From Aquimarina spongiae (GTDB lineage: Bacteria > Bacteroidota > Bacteroidia > Flavobacteriales > Flavobacteriaceae): a stretch of 64,000 nucleotides of DNA. How positions within the stretch are numbered: the first letter of the stretch is position 1; each line of letters begins with the position of its first letter. The stretch lies in NCBI RefSeq assembly GCF_900141785.1, contig NZ_FQYP01000008.1:1-64000 (forward strand). The letters are read 5' to 3'. The translations under genes were made by a program, and so were the position numbers. Below, one piece after another: positions 18,203 through 27,577 of this stretch. Under the pieces are notes generated by a model. The model saw nothing but the letters and a program-made list of their open reading frames with translations. It did no database searches and was not told the DNA's origin.

Positions 18203-18284
18203 ATCAAAACAAGGAGTTGACCTCCCAATCTTATCTCACTTTTATTTTTTGATCCACGAGATAAGCACAACTCCTTCTTTTGAT
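18203..18284 (-). repeat. Long nested inverted repeat downstream of the YiaA-type gene
   Basis: ATCAAAACAAGGAGTTG (18203-18219) and CAACTCCTTCTTTTGAT (18268-18284) form 17-base arms with one mismatch. Inside, TTATCTC (18231-18237) pairs with GAGATAA (18258-18264). The RNA would be a two-tier hairpin of about 80 bases directly 3' of the YiaA-type stop codon. It does not look like a simple terminator, since a separate one follows. Confidence 0.55.
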
Positions 18285-18285
18285 T

Positions 18286-18765
18286 TTAAGCATTTCCCTT
18301 ACTTTCGATGTATTTCTTATCTCTGGTATTTTTTTGCACTGCAATTGCTGCAAATAGACTTAAGGTAAAAGACATCCCGTAAAAACCTTTTTCACTTAAT
18401 TCTAAATCTGCATTCCACAAACCAATAATCAACAACAAAATAGAAGTAAGTGTTGTGAACCAACTAATACCATAATAAATTTCGGTTACTGGGATGCCCT
18501 CTAATCTATCCCTTACACTTTTTTGCACGGACACTGCCGAGAATAATCCAAATAATAATATTGTAAAATAATACCCTTTCTCGTTCAGAAACATATCAGC
18601 GTTCCATAAACCAATACAATAGGATATCATACCGATGAACAACGCTGCCCATGATGCTGATATGAAAGCAGGCGTTGGTTTTTGATCGTAAACTTTAGAC
18701 TCTTTGTTTTCTGATGTTTGATTCATCGTATCCTCAGAAACATCACTACTAAATTTGTAATCCAT
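18286..18765 (-). CDS. YiaA/YiaB-family inner membrane protein
   Basis: A 159-aa membrane protein with an acidic N-terminus and two copies of the YiaAB unit. The copies are seen as [20 protein letters not shown] with [20 protein letters not shown], and [20 protein letters not shown] with [20 protein letters not shown], each ending in VQK-x-x-RD. Each unit gives two membrane helices. The ATG at 18765 (MDYKFSSD) is chosen over one at 18825 because the longer N-terminus is unlike the family. Function is unknown. Confidence 0.82.
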   Translation of the reverse strand: MDYKFSSDVSEDTMNQTSENKESKVYDQKPTPAFISASWAALFIGMISYCIGLWNADMFLNEKGYYFTILLFGLFSAVSVQKSVRDRLEGIPVTEIYYGISWFTTLTSILLLIIGLWNADLELSEKGFYGMSFTLSLFAAIAVQKNTRDKKYIESKGNA

Positions 18766-18844
18766 AATAAATTGATTTTGATGATTTTTTCTGAGACAAA
18801 GGTGGGCCAATCTGATGGAGTACAAAACTCTATTTTGTAAAAAA

Positions 18845-18922
18845 ACTTACGATATATAAATTATAATTTTTACAATAAACCTTTATTATATTATATTTAT
18901 AATAAATTTTACTTACGATATA
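18845..18922. repeat. Twelve-base direct repeat flanking an AT-rich spacer before a start codon
   Basis: ACTTACGATATA occurs at 18845-18856 and again at 18911-18922, the second copy abutting the ATG at 18923. The 54 bases between are almost pure A/T. TTGTAAAAA (18835-18843) and TTTTTACAA (18867-18875) add an inverted repeat. The region separates divergent genes and may hold regulator sites. Confidence 0.4.
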
Positions 18923-20410
18923 ATGAGTGTTATTTCTTCTATAATTCAAACCTTTTCTGAGGAAGAGAAGCGAAGTTTTGTTACATTTCTCAAGAGAAAA
19001 AACAAAAGGAACGACACCAAAAACATCGAATTATTCAAGCTTTTGGATACTAATGAAGAAGTAAAAGACCTGGATATTTTGATTTATGGAAAGCGATCCA
19101 AAAACGCTTATCATGCATTAAGTAAAAGATTGCATGATAATCTCATAGATTTTGTAGCATCAAAAAGCTTTGAAGGAGAAACTTCAGAAGAGATGGAGAT
19201 TTTAAAGCTGTTACTATCCAGTAGAATTTTCTTTGAACAAAAACAAAATAAAATTGCTTTCAAAACCCTTCAAAAAGCAGAACAAAAGGCAAAAACATAC
19301 GATCTGTATACGATTTTAAATGAAATATATTATACCAAAATTCAATACGCGCATTTAAGTTCATCCCTGCTTCTCCCCGATTTGATAAGCGATTTCAGAA
19401 AAAATAAGATCTCTATCCAGGAAGAGGAAAACCTTAATTTATTCTATGCAACCGTACAAAACCAACTCCATCAACAGCATGCGGATTTTAATACGGTGAT
19501 CAAAAGTACTTTATCACAATTCGGAATTTCGGTTACACAGGATCTAACGTTTAGGTCACTGTTCAAAATTTTGGAAATCACAAACAAAGCAGCACAAGAA
19601 ACCAGAGATTATTTTACCATCCTACCTTTTGTAGAAGAGGCCTACAGTAAAATCATGGATAAAGAAGAGTTGATTGATAAACACTTATTTTATCATATTC
19701 AGATTCTGTATTATGTGGCTAATGCTTATTTCAGGAATAAAGACTTTAACACCTCGATGCATCATTTATCGCAAATGAAAGAACAGATGCTAAAGCATCA
19801 GAAAAAATATTATCGCCGATTTTTTCCGCAATATACACTACTACAAACCTTAAATTTAAATTATACTGGCAATGGAGAAAAGGCTATTGCTATTCTGGAG
19901 AATTTTGAAGAACATAAATACAAAGAACAAGTTACTTATCTGTTAGATCTTAAACTAAGTCTTATTGTATTTTATTTTCAACAACTTCGATTTAGAGATG
20001 CTTTGAATGTTTTTAACAGTCTATATCATAGTGATACATGGTATACACAAAAAGCTGGAGTACTTTGGGTAATAAAAAAGAACTTAGTCGAAATCCTTTT
20101 ACGCATCGAATTGGACCATATTGACCTTATAGAATCACGAGTAAATAGTTTTCGAAAAAAACACGGTACCTACTTAAAACAGCACGGAGAAAAACGCGCC
20201 CTAGAATTCCTAAAACTTATTATAGAATACTATAGAAAACCAGAAGTGATTACCACCGATTCTTTCCGATCAAAAATTAAACAAGCGCTTATTGATTCCC
20301 GACGGGAACAGGAGGATATTTTTGAAATGAGTTTTTACGCGTGGTTACAAGCAAAAGCACATAATAACAACTTGTATAGAATCACATTAAAGTTATTAGC
20401 ACAAACCTGA
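18923..20410 (+). CDS. Helical-repeat (TPR-like) protein of unknown function
   Basis: A 495-aa soluble protein, almost wholly alpha-helical by composition, without signal peptide or membrane segments. Paired amphipathic helices such as IAFKTLQKAEQKAKTYDLYT, LYYVANAYFRNKDFNTSMHH and LDLKLSLIVFYFQQLRFRDA resemble TPR units. I do not recognise a named family. A specific role cannot be given; a scaffold role would be the inference from TPR-like folds. It is divergent from the YiaA-type gene. Confidence 0.65.
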   Translation: MSVISSIIQTFSEEEKRSFVTFLKRKNKRNDTKNIELFKLLDTNEEVKDLDILIYGKRSKNAYHALSKRLHDNLIDFVASKSFEGETSEEMEILKLLLSSRIFFEQKQNKIAFKTLQKAEQKAKTYDLYTILNEIYYTKIQYAHLSSSLLLPDLISDFRKNKISIQEEENLNLFYATVQNQLHQQHADFNTVIKSTLSQFGISVTQDLTFRSLFKILEITNKAAQETRDYFTILPFVEEAYSKIMDKEELIDKHLFYHIQILYYVANAYFRNKDFNTSMHHLSQMKEQMLKHQKKYYRRFFPQYTLLQTLNLNYTGNGEKAIAILENFEEHKYKEQVTYLLDLKLSLIVFYFQQLRFRDALNVFNSLYHSDTWYTQKAGVLWVIKKNLVEILLRIELDHIDLIESRVNSFRKKHGTYLKQHGEKRALEFLKLIIEYYRKPEVITTDSFRSKIKQALIDSRREQEDIFEMSFYAWLQAKAHNNNLYRITLKLLAQT

Positions 20411-20465
20411 TCACACGCTATTCATCAAATTAACAGCATTGTATCATGCTTTAACCAATATTTCA

Positions 20466-20479
20466 CATAAGCGCTTATG
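20466..20479. promoter_or_regulatory. Perfect 14-base palindrome upstream of the metalloprotease gene
   Basis: CATAAGCGCTTATG is a perfect palindrome. A weak -7-like element, TACCTTCC (20489-20496), lies ten bases downstream, which would place the palindrome over the -33 region. A repressor operator is possible. Confidence 0.3.
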
Positions 20480-20517
20480 CAATTTTATTACCTTCCGCCG
20501 TTCAAAAAAATCATTCT

Positions 20518-23013
20518 ATGAAAAGAAATATACTTTGGCTTCTCATATTCACCGTAACATTTACTACTAGTGGGTATGCGTTTCAAGCTAAAAAAAAGAG
20601 AAAAGGAAAAAAGACTGCGGTACAAAAGAAAGCTCCTGGTCAAAAAAAAGACACCGTAATGCCTTATACCAAAGTCATTACCAAACAAGCAAAAACAGAC
20701 AAAGGATTATTTGATGTTCATTTTGTGAACGACAAATATTATTATGAAATTCCCGACTCATTGCTTAACCGAGAAATGTTGATGGTAACTCGAATTGCCA
20801 AAACCGCCACAGGTATAGGTTTTGGAGGCGGTAAGCAAAATACGCAAGTGCTACGCTGGCAAAAAAAGAACAAACAAATATTGCTACGTGTGGTCGCTCA
20901 TCAAATCTTCGCTGCAGATTCATTACCCATTCACGAAGCGGTGGTAAATTCAAATTTTGAACCTGTATTGTATGCTTTCCCTATAAAAGCATTTCATAAA
21001 GATTCGATCCATAATGCAACAGTTATTGACGTTACCAATTTGTATAAGAAAGATGTAAAAGCTCTAGGTTTCCCTGCAGCTAACCGTAAAACCTACAAAA
21101 TTAGCAAACTGGATGACGCTCGATCTTACATCGATACCATAAGAAGTTATCCACTTAATATTGAAGCTCGACACATCAAAACGTATAATGCTGCAGAACC
21201 ACCTTCAAATGCAAGCACAGGATCTATCTCATTAGAAATGAGCAATTCTATGATCCTACTTCCGAAAACCCCTATGAAACGTCGTTATTTTGACCAACGC
21301 GTTGGATGGTTTGCTCGTGGTCAGGTAGATTATGGTTTAGAAGCACAAGAAAGTAAGACCGTTCGCTATCTTGATCGTTGGAGACTTGAAGTCAAAGAAG
21401 AGGACATTGCCAAATTTAACCGAGGTGAACTTGTAGTGCCTAAAAAGCAAATTGTGTATTATATTGATCGTGCTACACCCAAAAAATGGAGAAAGTACAT
21501 CAAGCAAGGTATCGAAGATTGGCAAGTTGCTTTTGAAGAAGCTGGTTTTAAAGAAGCAATTATTGCCAAAGACCCGCCTAGCGTTGAAGAAGATCCTGAT
21601 TGGAGCCCAGAGGATGTACGATATTCTGTAGTTCGATATCTAGCATCTCCTATCCCTAATGCTAATGGTCCCCACGTAAGTGATCCCAGATCCGGAGAAA
21701 TATTAGAAAGTGATATTAATTGGTATCACAATGTTATGACTCTACTTAGAAATTGGTTCTTCGTGCAAACTGCAGCTATCAATCCCAATGCTCAAAATGT
21801 AGCTTTCAAAGATGAAGTAATGGGAGAACTTATTCGCTTTGTGTCCTCGCATGAGGTAGGCCATACCCTTGGGTTACCACACAATATGGGGAGTAGCGCT
21901 GCTTATCCTGTTGAATCATTAAGAGATCCAGAATTTACAAAAAAGTATGGAACCGCTCCATCCATCATGGATTATGCAAGATTTAATTACGTAGCACAGC
22001 CCGGGGATGGTGATGTTGCCCTTATGCCAAAAATCGGAATCTATGACAAGCATTCTATACGTTGGGGTTATCGTCCAATCATAGACAAAACCGCAGAAGG
22101 AGAAAAGAAAACCTTGGATCAATGGATTTTGAAACATCAAAACGATCCTATGTACAGATTCGGAAGACAGCAGTTTGGTGTTATAGATCCTAGCTCCCAG
22201 ACCGAAGACCTGGGAGACGATGCAGTAAACGCAAGTACCTATGGAATAAAAAACCTAAAACGTATTGTACCTAATTTAATACAATGGACAGCAGAAGATG
22301 GTAAGAACTATGACGACCTTGAAACCATGTATGGCCAGGTGTTAGCACAATACAATAGGTATATGGGACATGTAAGTTCTAACATTGGAGGAGTATATGA
22401 ATATTACAAAACCTACGACCAGGAAGGTGCTGTTTATACCCATGTCACCAAAGAAAACCAAAAGCGTGCTATGAAGTTTTTGCAAGAAGAATTATTTAGC
22501 ACTCCGCAATGGTTATTGGATAACACCATCTTTAACAAAATTGAATCTGCTGGAAGCGTAGAGCGCATTCGTAATTTCCAATCCAGAACATTAAACCGCC
22601 TATTAGAGCATGGCCGTATGGCAAGACTTATAGAAAATGAAACATTAAATACCAATGAAGCCTATACGCTTCTTGATATGATGAGCGAATTACGCTCTGG
22701 GTTGTGGTCTGAGTTAAGAAACGGTAGAACTATCGATGTATATCGTCGTAATCTGCAAAGAGCTTATGTTGATAGAATGGAGTTTTTGATGACCAAAGAA
22801 CAGCCAAAAATACCAGCAAACATAAGACGTTTTGTAGTACGAACTAACGTAAACGCTTCTCAAAGTGATATCCGTGCTGTGGTAAGAGCAGAGCTAACCA
22901 CATTGCGAAAAGATGCGAGAAGTGCCGCCTCTAGAACAGCAGATAGAATGACGCGTTATCACCTTTTAGATATTGCGGAAAGAATCTCCAATATTCTAGA
23001 ACCAAAAAAGTAA
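20518..23013 (+). CDS. Zinc-dependent metalloprotease (DUF5117/DUF5118 type)
   Basis: An exported protease of 831 aa with signal peptide (LWLLIFTVTFTTSGYAFQA). The N-terminal part contains the DUF5118/DUF5117 regions (KTDKGLFDVHFVNDKYYYEI; REMLMVTRIAKTATGIGFGG). The catalytic zinc site HEVGHTLGLPHN starts at residue 445, with the metzincin-like third His at position 455, and SIMDYARFNYVAQPGDG supplies a Met-turn-like segment. Length agrees with Bacteroidota homologues. Substrates are unknown. The gene stands alone and ends at a strong terminator. Confidence 0.9.
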   Translation: MKRNILWLLIFTVTFTTSGYAFQAKKKRKGKKTAVQKKAPGQKKDTVMPYTKVITKQAKTDKGLFDVHFVNDKYYYEIPDSLLNREMLMVTRIAKTATGIGFGGGKQNTQVLRWQKKNKQILLRVVAHQIFAADSLPIHEAVVNSNFEPVLYAFPIKAFHKDSIHNATVIDVTNLYKKDVKALGFPAANRKTYKISKLDDARSYIDTIRSYPLNIEARHIKTYNAAEPPSNASTGSISLEMSNSMILLPKTPMKRRYFDQRVGWFARGQVDYGLEAQESKTVRYLDRWRLEVKEEDIAKFNRGELVVPKKQIVYYIDRATPKKWRKYIKQGIEDWQVAFEEAGFKEAIIAKDPPSVEEDPDWSPEDVRYSVVRYLASPIPNANGPHVSDPRSGEILESDINWYHNVMTLLRNWFFVQTAAINPNAQNVAFKDEVMGELIRFVSSHEVGHTLGLPHNMGSSAAYPVESLRDPEFTKKYGTAPSIMDYARFNYVAQPGDGDVALMPKIGIYDKHSIRWGYRPIIDKTAEGEKKTLDQWILKHQNDPMYRFGRQQFGVIDPSSQTEDLGDDAVNASTYGIKNLKRIVPNLIQWTAEDGKNYDDLETMYGQVLAQYNRYMGHVSSNIGGVYEYYKTYDQEGAVYTHVTKENQKRAMKFLQEELFSTPQWLLDNTIFNKIESAGSVERIRNFQSRTLNRLLEHGRMARLIENETLNTNEAYTLLDMMSELRSGLWSELRNGRTIDVYRRNLQRAYVDRMEFLMTKEQPKIPANIRRFVVRTNVNASQSDIRAVVRAELTTLRKDARSAASRTADRMTRYHLLDIAERISNILEPKK

Positions 23014-23035
23014 AGATATTGTATCATAGCATATT

Positions 23036-23068
23036 AAAATCCCTGCATTTCATGCAGGGATTTTTTTT
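23036..23068 (+). terminator. Terminator of the metalloprotease gene
   Basis: ATCCCTGCAT (23039-23048), loop TTC, ATGCAGGGAT (23052-23061), then eight T residues. Confidence 0.9.
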
Positions 23069-23213
23069 GTAATCATAATTCAATAAGGTTTAAAAAGAGC
23101 TTTTTCCAGAAATTTCCCCTACCAAAAAGGGGTGTATTCCCGATGGCGCGATAAAGAGATTTCGACTAGGTTTGCCCTATCATTTCATTTATAAACTTTT
23201 AACATTCACACAA

Positions 23214-23693
23214 ATGGCTCTAGAAAATATAATACCCATTTCTTTTTCTGACCACGAATTGCAACAACTTAGTTTTGGGATCAATGCCATAAACAAAGTA
23301 TTAAACGGAAAAACTGTAACCCTATCCCCAGAACAGAGAAAGCAATACGGCCGTATCGCAAATCAAAACAAACAGATTGTAGATTGTGCCAAGAAACATA
23401 TGGAAAAACAACCGAAATGGATTCCTAATTTTTTGGATAAAGAGGAATTTGATCGGGATTACTACACTCGAAAACAAATTGATTCTGAGGTAGAAAAGCT
23501 AAAACAACTTACCCAACAACTCATAGACACTAAGATGTTATTGGATTATGATAACTATTCGAATGCGCTGAGTTTTTACAGAATGGTTCGTTACCTGGCA
23601 GGAGAAAACGAACCCAATGCAGAAGAAGTATATCAGGAAATGAAAATACTTTTTGGTAAAAACAAAACAGTTACCGACGAATCCGAAGAATAA
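23214..23693 (+). CDS. Conserved small protein of unknown function
   Basis: A 159-aa soluble, mostly helical, charged protein starting MALENIIPISFSDHELQQL. No signal, membrane segment or recognised motif is visible. The ATG at 23214 is preferred because the upstream in-frame extension (from 23172) reads through a typical untranslated region. A strong inverted repeat follows. Function is unknown. Confidence 0.6.
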   Translation: MALENIIPISFSDHELQQLSFGINAINKVLNGKTVTLSPEQRKQYGRIANQNKQIVDCAKKHMEKQPKWIPNFLDKEEFDRDYYTRKQIDSEVEKLKQLTQQLIDTKMLLDYDNYSNALSFYRMVRYLAGENEPNAEEVYQEMKILFGKNKTVTDESEE

Positions 23694-23728
23694 TTAGCCT
23701 ATTATTTATTAACCACTTAGTGTTCTTA

Positions 23729-23772
23729 GCCTCATCATATTATTTTTATTCTATTAAAAAATATGATGAGGC
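23729..23772 (+). terminator. Inverted repeat after the 159-aa gene, probably a terminator
   Basis: GCCTCATCATAT (23729-23740) and ATATGATGAGGC (23761-23772) form a perfect 12-base stem around a 20-base AT-rich loop. There is no long T run, so termination is likely but not certain. Confidence 0.55.
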
Positions 23773-23846
23773 ATTTATTAATTCATTAATTTACAACAAA
23801 AGACCTCTTTAAAACGTTATTCGTAGTAACCAACTTATCGCTTCAC

Positions 23847-24383
23847 ATGAGTATACTTCCAAAATACGGTTTGCTTCAATATCGAAATTCTGCTAGGTTT
23901 TATATCAAATCAGTAGAAGAAAGCCTGGCGCTTTTCAAACAGGAAACCAAAGATCATAAAATCCCTTTGTTCTTAATTCACAAGCCAGATCAGCAAGAAG
24001 AACTAGACAGTGCGATCAACTTTTTGAACAATTTCAGGGTGATGCTCTATGTAGACTGGTTAGACGATGTAAGCGAAGATGATAAGAGTGAAGAACTTAC
24101 CCAAACTATTTTGCAAAAAATTACCGCCAGTAATAAGTTCATTTTTCTAGCCACAGAAGAAGCACTGCAATCTAAATGGTGTAATTGGGTAATTCGTCTG
24201 GCAAAAACCAAAATTAAAACAGAAGACATTATTATATTGCCTATACGTAGTGATTTTGATGATTTTCAAGGAGAAGATATTCTTCAAAAGCATCCATATA
24301 TCTATGAAGTAGAAGAACATCTTTATCATATCCAATATCCAAACGGAGATAGCAAAGCACTAGCCGATTGGATGATCCACTAA
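23847..24383 (+). CDS. TIR-like domain protein, catalytic Glu apparently absent
   Basis: A 178-aa soluble protein. Residues 39-130 have the TIR pattern: a first strand (IPLFLIHKPD), the strand RVMLYVDWLDD, KFIFLATEEALQSKWC resembling the TIR strand D and helix, then IIILPIRSDFDDFQ. In NAD-cleaving TIR domains the helix carries W-C-x-x-E; here it reads WCNWV (residues 111-115), so Val replaces Glu. It may therefore bind or scaffold instead of cleaving NAD. No partner defence gene is adjacent. It converges on hemL with only seven bases between them. Confidence 0.6.
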   Translation: MSILPKYGLLQYRNSARFYIKSVEESLALFKQETKDHKIPLFLIHKPDQQEELDSAINFLNNFRVMLYVDWLDDVSEDDKSEELTQTILQKITASNKFIFLATEEALQSKWCNWVIRLAKTKIKTEDIIILPIRSDFDDFQGEDILQKHPYIYEVEEHLYHIQYPNGDSKALADWMIH

Positions 24384-24390
24384 ATTCATT

Positions 24391-25677
24391 TTATAAGTGA
24401 TTTGCGATACTCTCTACTGCCTTAATGGTTTCATCAAGATCTTCATAGGATAACGCATCTGTAATAAACCAAGTTTCAAAAGCACTTGGTGCAATATAAA
24501 TGCCTCGTTCTAACATGCCGTGAAAGAATTTCTTGAACGTATCATTATTTCCATTTGCGGCAGTGTCAAAGTCTACGACTTTATCTTCTGCAAAATGTAC
24601 AGAAATCATAGAACCTAATCTATTGATCGTATGCACTATACCTTTGGCAGTCAACACTTCTGCCATTCCCTTATGCAAATAGGCAGTCTTTTCTTCAATA
24701 GATTTAAAAATTTCAGGCTGTGTATGTAACTCAGTTAGCATGGCCAGACCTGCTGCCATAGCCAGTGGATTACCACTCAGGGTTCCTGCTTGATATACCG
24801 GCCCTAAAGGCGCCAAATGATTCATTATTTCTTCTCTGGCGGCAAATGCTCCTACAGGTAACCCTCCTCCGATCACTTTACCAAAAGTGACAATATCTGC
24901 ATCAACACCTAGTAGTTCCTGTGCACCACCTTGAGCCAATCTAAAACCAGTCATCACCTCATCAAAAATCAGTAAAATATCATGGGCATCACAAAGCGTT
25001 CGTAAACCTTCTAAAAATCCCGGTACAGGAGGGATACAACCCATATTACCTGCAACAGGTTCTATAATTATACAGGCAATTTCTCCCTTGTTAGAATTTA
25101 CGATACTCTCTACATGCTCTAGATCATTGTATCTGGCCAACAAAGTATCTTTGGCTGTTCCCTGAGTTACTCCAGGACTATTAGGGCTTCCAAAAGTAAC
25201 CGCACCACTCCCCGCTTGAATAAGAAAAGAATCACTGTGCCCATGGTAGCATCCAGCAAACTTTATGATTTTATCTCGTCCAGTATATCCTCGAGCCAAT
25301 CGCACTGCACTCATACAAGCTTCGGTACCTGAATTTACAAATCGAATCTTATCGATATTTGGTACCATAGCGACAGCCAATTCTGCTATTTTGATTTCTA
25401 TCTCGGTAGGCATTCCAAAACTGGTCCCCTTTTTAGCTTTTTGCACAACAGCATCCACAACAGGAGGATAAGCATGTCCCAAAATCATTGGCCCCCAGGA
25501 ATTGATATAATCGATTAGGCGATTACCATCCTCATCAAATAAATAAGCACCTTTGGCTTCTTTTACAAAAATTGGGTCTCCTCCTACAGCTTTAAATGCT
25601 CTTACTGGTGAATTTACCCCTCCTGGGATTACTTTTTGCGCTTCGGCAAACAAAGCACTACTTCTTTGATAGATCAT
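24391..25677 (-). CDS. hemL: Glutamate-1-semialdehyde 2,1-aminomutase
   Basis: HemL converts glutamate-1-semialdehyde to 5-aminolevulinate in the C5 tetrapyrrole pathway, using PLP. The 428-aa protein begins [23 protein letters not shown], carries the substrate segment [11 protein letters not shown], the Asp of FDEVMTGFR, and the PLP lysine in [14 protein letters not shown]. Length is typical. It is the last gene of a three-gene operon, two bases after the stop codon of the glucosaminidase gene. The partners are not haem genes. Confidence 0.97.
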   Translation of the reverse strand: MIYQRSSALFAEAQKVIPGGVNSPVRAFKAVGGDPIFVKEAKGAYLFDEDGNRLIDYINSWGPMILGHAYPPVVDAVVQKAKKGTSFGMPTEIEIKIAELAVAMVPNIDKIRFVNSGTEACMSAVRLARGYTGRDKIIKFAGCYHGHSDSFLIQAGSGAVTFGSPNSPGVTQGTAKDTLLARYNDLEHVESIVNSNKGEIACIIIEPVAGNMGCIPPVPGFLEGLRTLCDAHDILLIFDEVMTGFRLAQGGAQELLGVDADIVTFGKVIGGGLPVGAFAAREEIMNHLAPLGPVYQAGTLSGNPLAMAAGLAMLTELHTQPEIFKSIEEKTAYLHKGMAEVLTAKGIVHTINRLGSMISVHFAEDKVVDFDTAANGNNDTFKKFFHGMLERGIYIAPSAFETWFITDALSYEDLDETIKAVESIANHL

Positions 25678-25679
25678 AT

Positions 25680-26549
25680 TTAATTAAAATCTTCTTCCTC
25701 TTCTTCGGCGGCAACTCTTAGCACCTGCCCGATTTTGATATTATTATCGGCTAAATTATTATAAGCCTTTAGTTCTTCTACTGTTATCTTGTACCTTCTG
25801 GAAATAGAATACAGTGTGTCTCCTTTTTGTACCAAATGCCCACTACTTTCAGTCATTCTAGACACCACTGCTACCTCTTCTTTTCCAGGCTTTCTATTTT
25901 TCTTGCGGCCTAAAACCTGATCATCATATTTATCCAAATCATAGCGTTCTATAATACTAATGAGTTTCTGGGGATACTTCTTATCAGTAGCATATCCTGC
26001 TTCTCTCAGTCCCCTTGCCCAGGATTTATAATCTCTTTTACTAAACGTAAACAATCGGGCATATCGCTTTCTATTTTTCAAAAAGAGTGAATGGTCTCGG
26101 AATGACTCGCTAGCATGATCGTATTTCCTAAAACATTCTTGTAATCGATCATCATCGTGATATACTCTATCACCTTGCCAATCGTGACATTTAATTCCGA
26201 AGTGATTTTTTGCCCGCTGTGTAAGATCTCCATAACCAGCACCTGACTCCAAAATGCCCTGAGCAAGCGTTATACTGGCAGGAATCCCATAAGATTTCAT
26301 TTCTTGTTTGGCAATACCAGCATATTCAAAAATATATTGTTGTACACGTTCTTGATAGGAAAGCGTAGTTGCCGGTTTTTTGGGGCTTTCTTTTACTACC
26401 TTTTTTTCTGTAGGCTTCTTTGTCTTGGCAACGGTAGTTTTATGAGATGGAACGGGTCTTTTGGTTCTGGAAGTCGAGGTTACTTTTTTACTTCCTCCAC
26501 AAGAAATTAGAAAAAAAGTACCCAATAACAATACAATCAGTTTCTTCAT
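25680..26549 (-). CDS. Glucosaminidase-LysM lipoprotein (peptidoglycan hydrolase)
   Basis: A 289-aa lipoprotein (signal [10 protein letters not shown]) that should cleave peptidoglycan glycan strands at the outer face. After a basic Lys/Pro linker comes a glucosaminidase domain ([28 protein letters not shown], with the candidate catalytic Glu in [35 protein letters not shown]). A single C-terminal LysM follows ([20 protein letters not shown]), and the tail is acidic. It sits between the ACC-deaminase-like gene and hemL with gaps of seven and two bases. Confidence 0.92.
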   Translation of the reverse strand: MKKLIVLLLGTFFLISCGGSKKVTSTSRTKRPVPSHKTTVAKTKKPTEKKVVKESPKKPATTLSYQERVQQYIFEYAGIAKQEMKSYGIPASITLAQGILESGAGYGDLTQRAKNHFGIKCHDWQGDRVYHDDDRLQECFRKYDHASESFRDHSLFLKNRKRYARLFTFSKRDYKSWARGLREAGYATDKKYPQKLISIIERYDLDKYDDQVLGRKKNRKPGKEEVAVVSRMTESSGHLVQKGDTLYSISRRYKITVEELKAYNNLADNNIKIGQVLRVAAEEEEEDFN

Positions 26550-26556
26550 CTTTGCA

Positions 26557-27492
26557 TCAAATTGTGATAAGGGGTAGCTTCTTTTTCATTAATTTTTTAT
26601 TCATTCCTGCTATACCCTGTACCCCTCCGGTATGCACGGCTAAAATACGAGTATTTTTTTTAAAAATACCCTTTTCTACAAGATCAAAAATCCCAAAAAG
26701 CATCTTAGCGGTATAGATAGGATCTAATGATATTTTTTGCTCTTTGTAGAACATATTGATAAACTCAATAAGCTCCAGATTTATTTTACCATAACCTCCA
26801 AAATGATAATCAGTAATCAGTTTCCAGCTCGTTCTGGACGTATATTTTTCTATTTCACCAGAAAGAAAATCACCTTTTAACGCAGGGAAACCTATTACCT
26901 CTTGATCTAAGGTAGCACCATTAATAATGCCAGAAATTGTCCCTCCCGTTCCCACGGGACAACAAATCACGTCGTACATCCCGTCCTGATCAGTCAAAAT
27001 TTCTTCGCAACCTTTTACCGCCAAATCGTTAGTCCCACCTTCGGGGATTAGATAAAAATTACCGAATTCTTTGACAAGTTCTTGCAAAACTTCCTTGGTG
27101 TCCTTGGACCTGTAAGTAGTTCGATCCATAAACTTGAACTGCATCCCTTGCTTATTGGCAAAGTGTAACGTATCATTTTCTGATAACGTCTTAACTAATT
27201 GTACTCCCAATTCTTCTCCCCGGATTACCCCGATCGTTTGAAAACCCATTAATTTACCTGCCGCGGCAGTCGCTGCTATATGATTACTAAAAGCCCCACC
27301 AAAGGTAAGAATAGTAGCATATCCGGATGCTTTTGCTTCTATCAGATTATATTTCAACTTCCTGAACTTGTTCCCTGACACATGCTCATGCAATTGATCT
27401 TCACGTTTTATATGTAGAGTAACAGACGCAGTTTCTAAAATGGGATGCGTAATGAGTTGATTTTCTGAATATACAGTTTCCGAAAAAAGCAT
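26557..27492 (-). CDS. ACC deaminase / D-cysteine desulfhydrase family PLP enzyme
   Basis: A 311-aa fold-type II PLP enzyme related to 1-aminocyclopropane-1-carboxylate deaminase and D-cysteine desulfhydrase. The PLP lysine lies in HVSGNKFRKLKYNL, the carboxylate-binding block in TFGGAFSNHIAATAAAG, and the phosphate loop in CPVGTGGTISGII. Which substrate it uses cannot be decided by eye; desulfhydrase is the more common role in bacteria without ethylene metabolism. First gene of the operon with the glucosaminidase and hemL. Confidence 0.88.
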   Translation of the reverse strand: MLFSETVYSENQLITHPILETASVTLHIKREDQLHEHVSGNKFRKLKYNLIEAKASGYATILTFGGAFSNHIAATAAAGKLMGFQTIGVIRGEELGVQLVKTLSENDTLHFANKQGMQFKFMDRTTYRSKDTKEVLQELVKEFGNFYLIPEGGTNDLAVKGCEEILTDQDGMYDVICCPVGTGGTISGIINGATLDQEVIGFPALKGDFLSGEIEKYTSRTSWKLITDYHFGGYGKINLELIEFINMFYKEQKISLDPIYTAKMLFGIFDLVEKGIFKKNTRILAVHTGGVQGIAGMNKKLMKKKLPLITI

Positions 27493-27511
27493 GAAAAAAC
27501 AGTGATTTTAG

Positions 27512-27555
27512 TTGATCAAAAACCTGTTTATTTATTTTTTGTTATTTTTGGTCAA
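27512..27555. promoter_or_regulatory. Paired TTGrTCAA palindromes in a divergent promoter region
   Basis: TTGATCAA (27512-27519) and TTGGTCAA (27548-27555) lie 36 bases apart in the 85-base gap between the ACC-deaminase-like gene and the alginate lyase gene. Their wider contexts form an imperfect inverted repeat (TAGTTGATCAAAAA and TTTTTGGTCAACCA). The arrangement suggests a dimeric regulator acting on one or both genes. Confidence 0.35.
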
Positions 27556-27577
27556 CCAATTTAATGATTCTTGAGTT

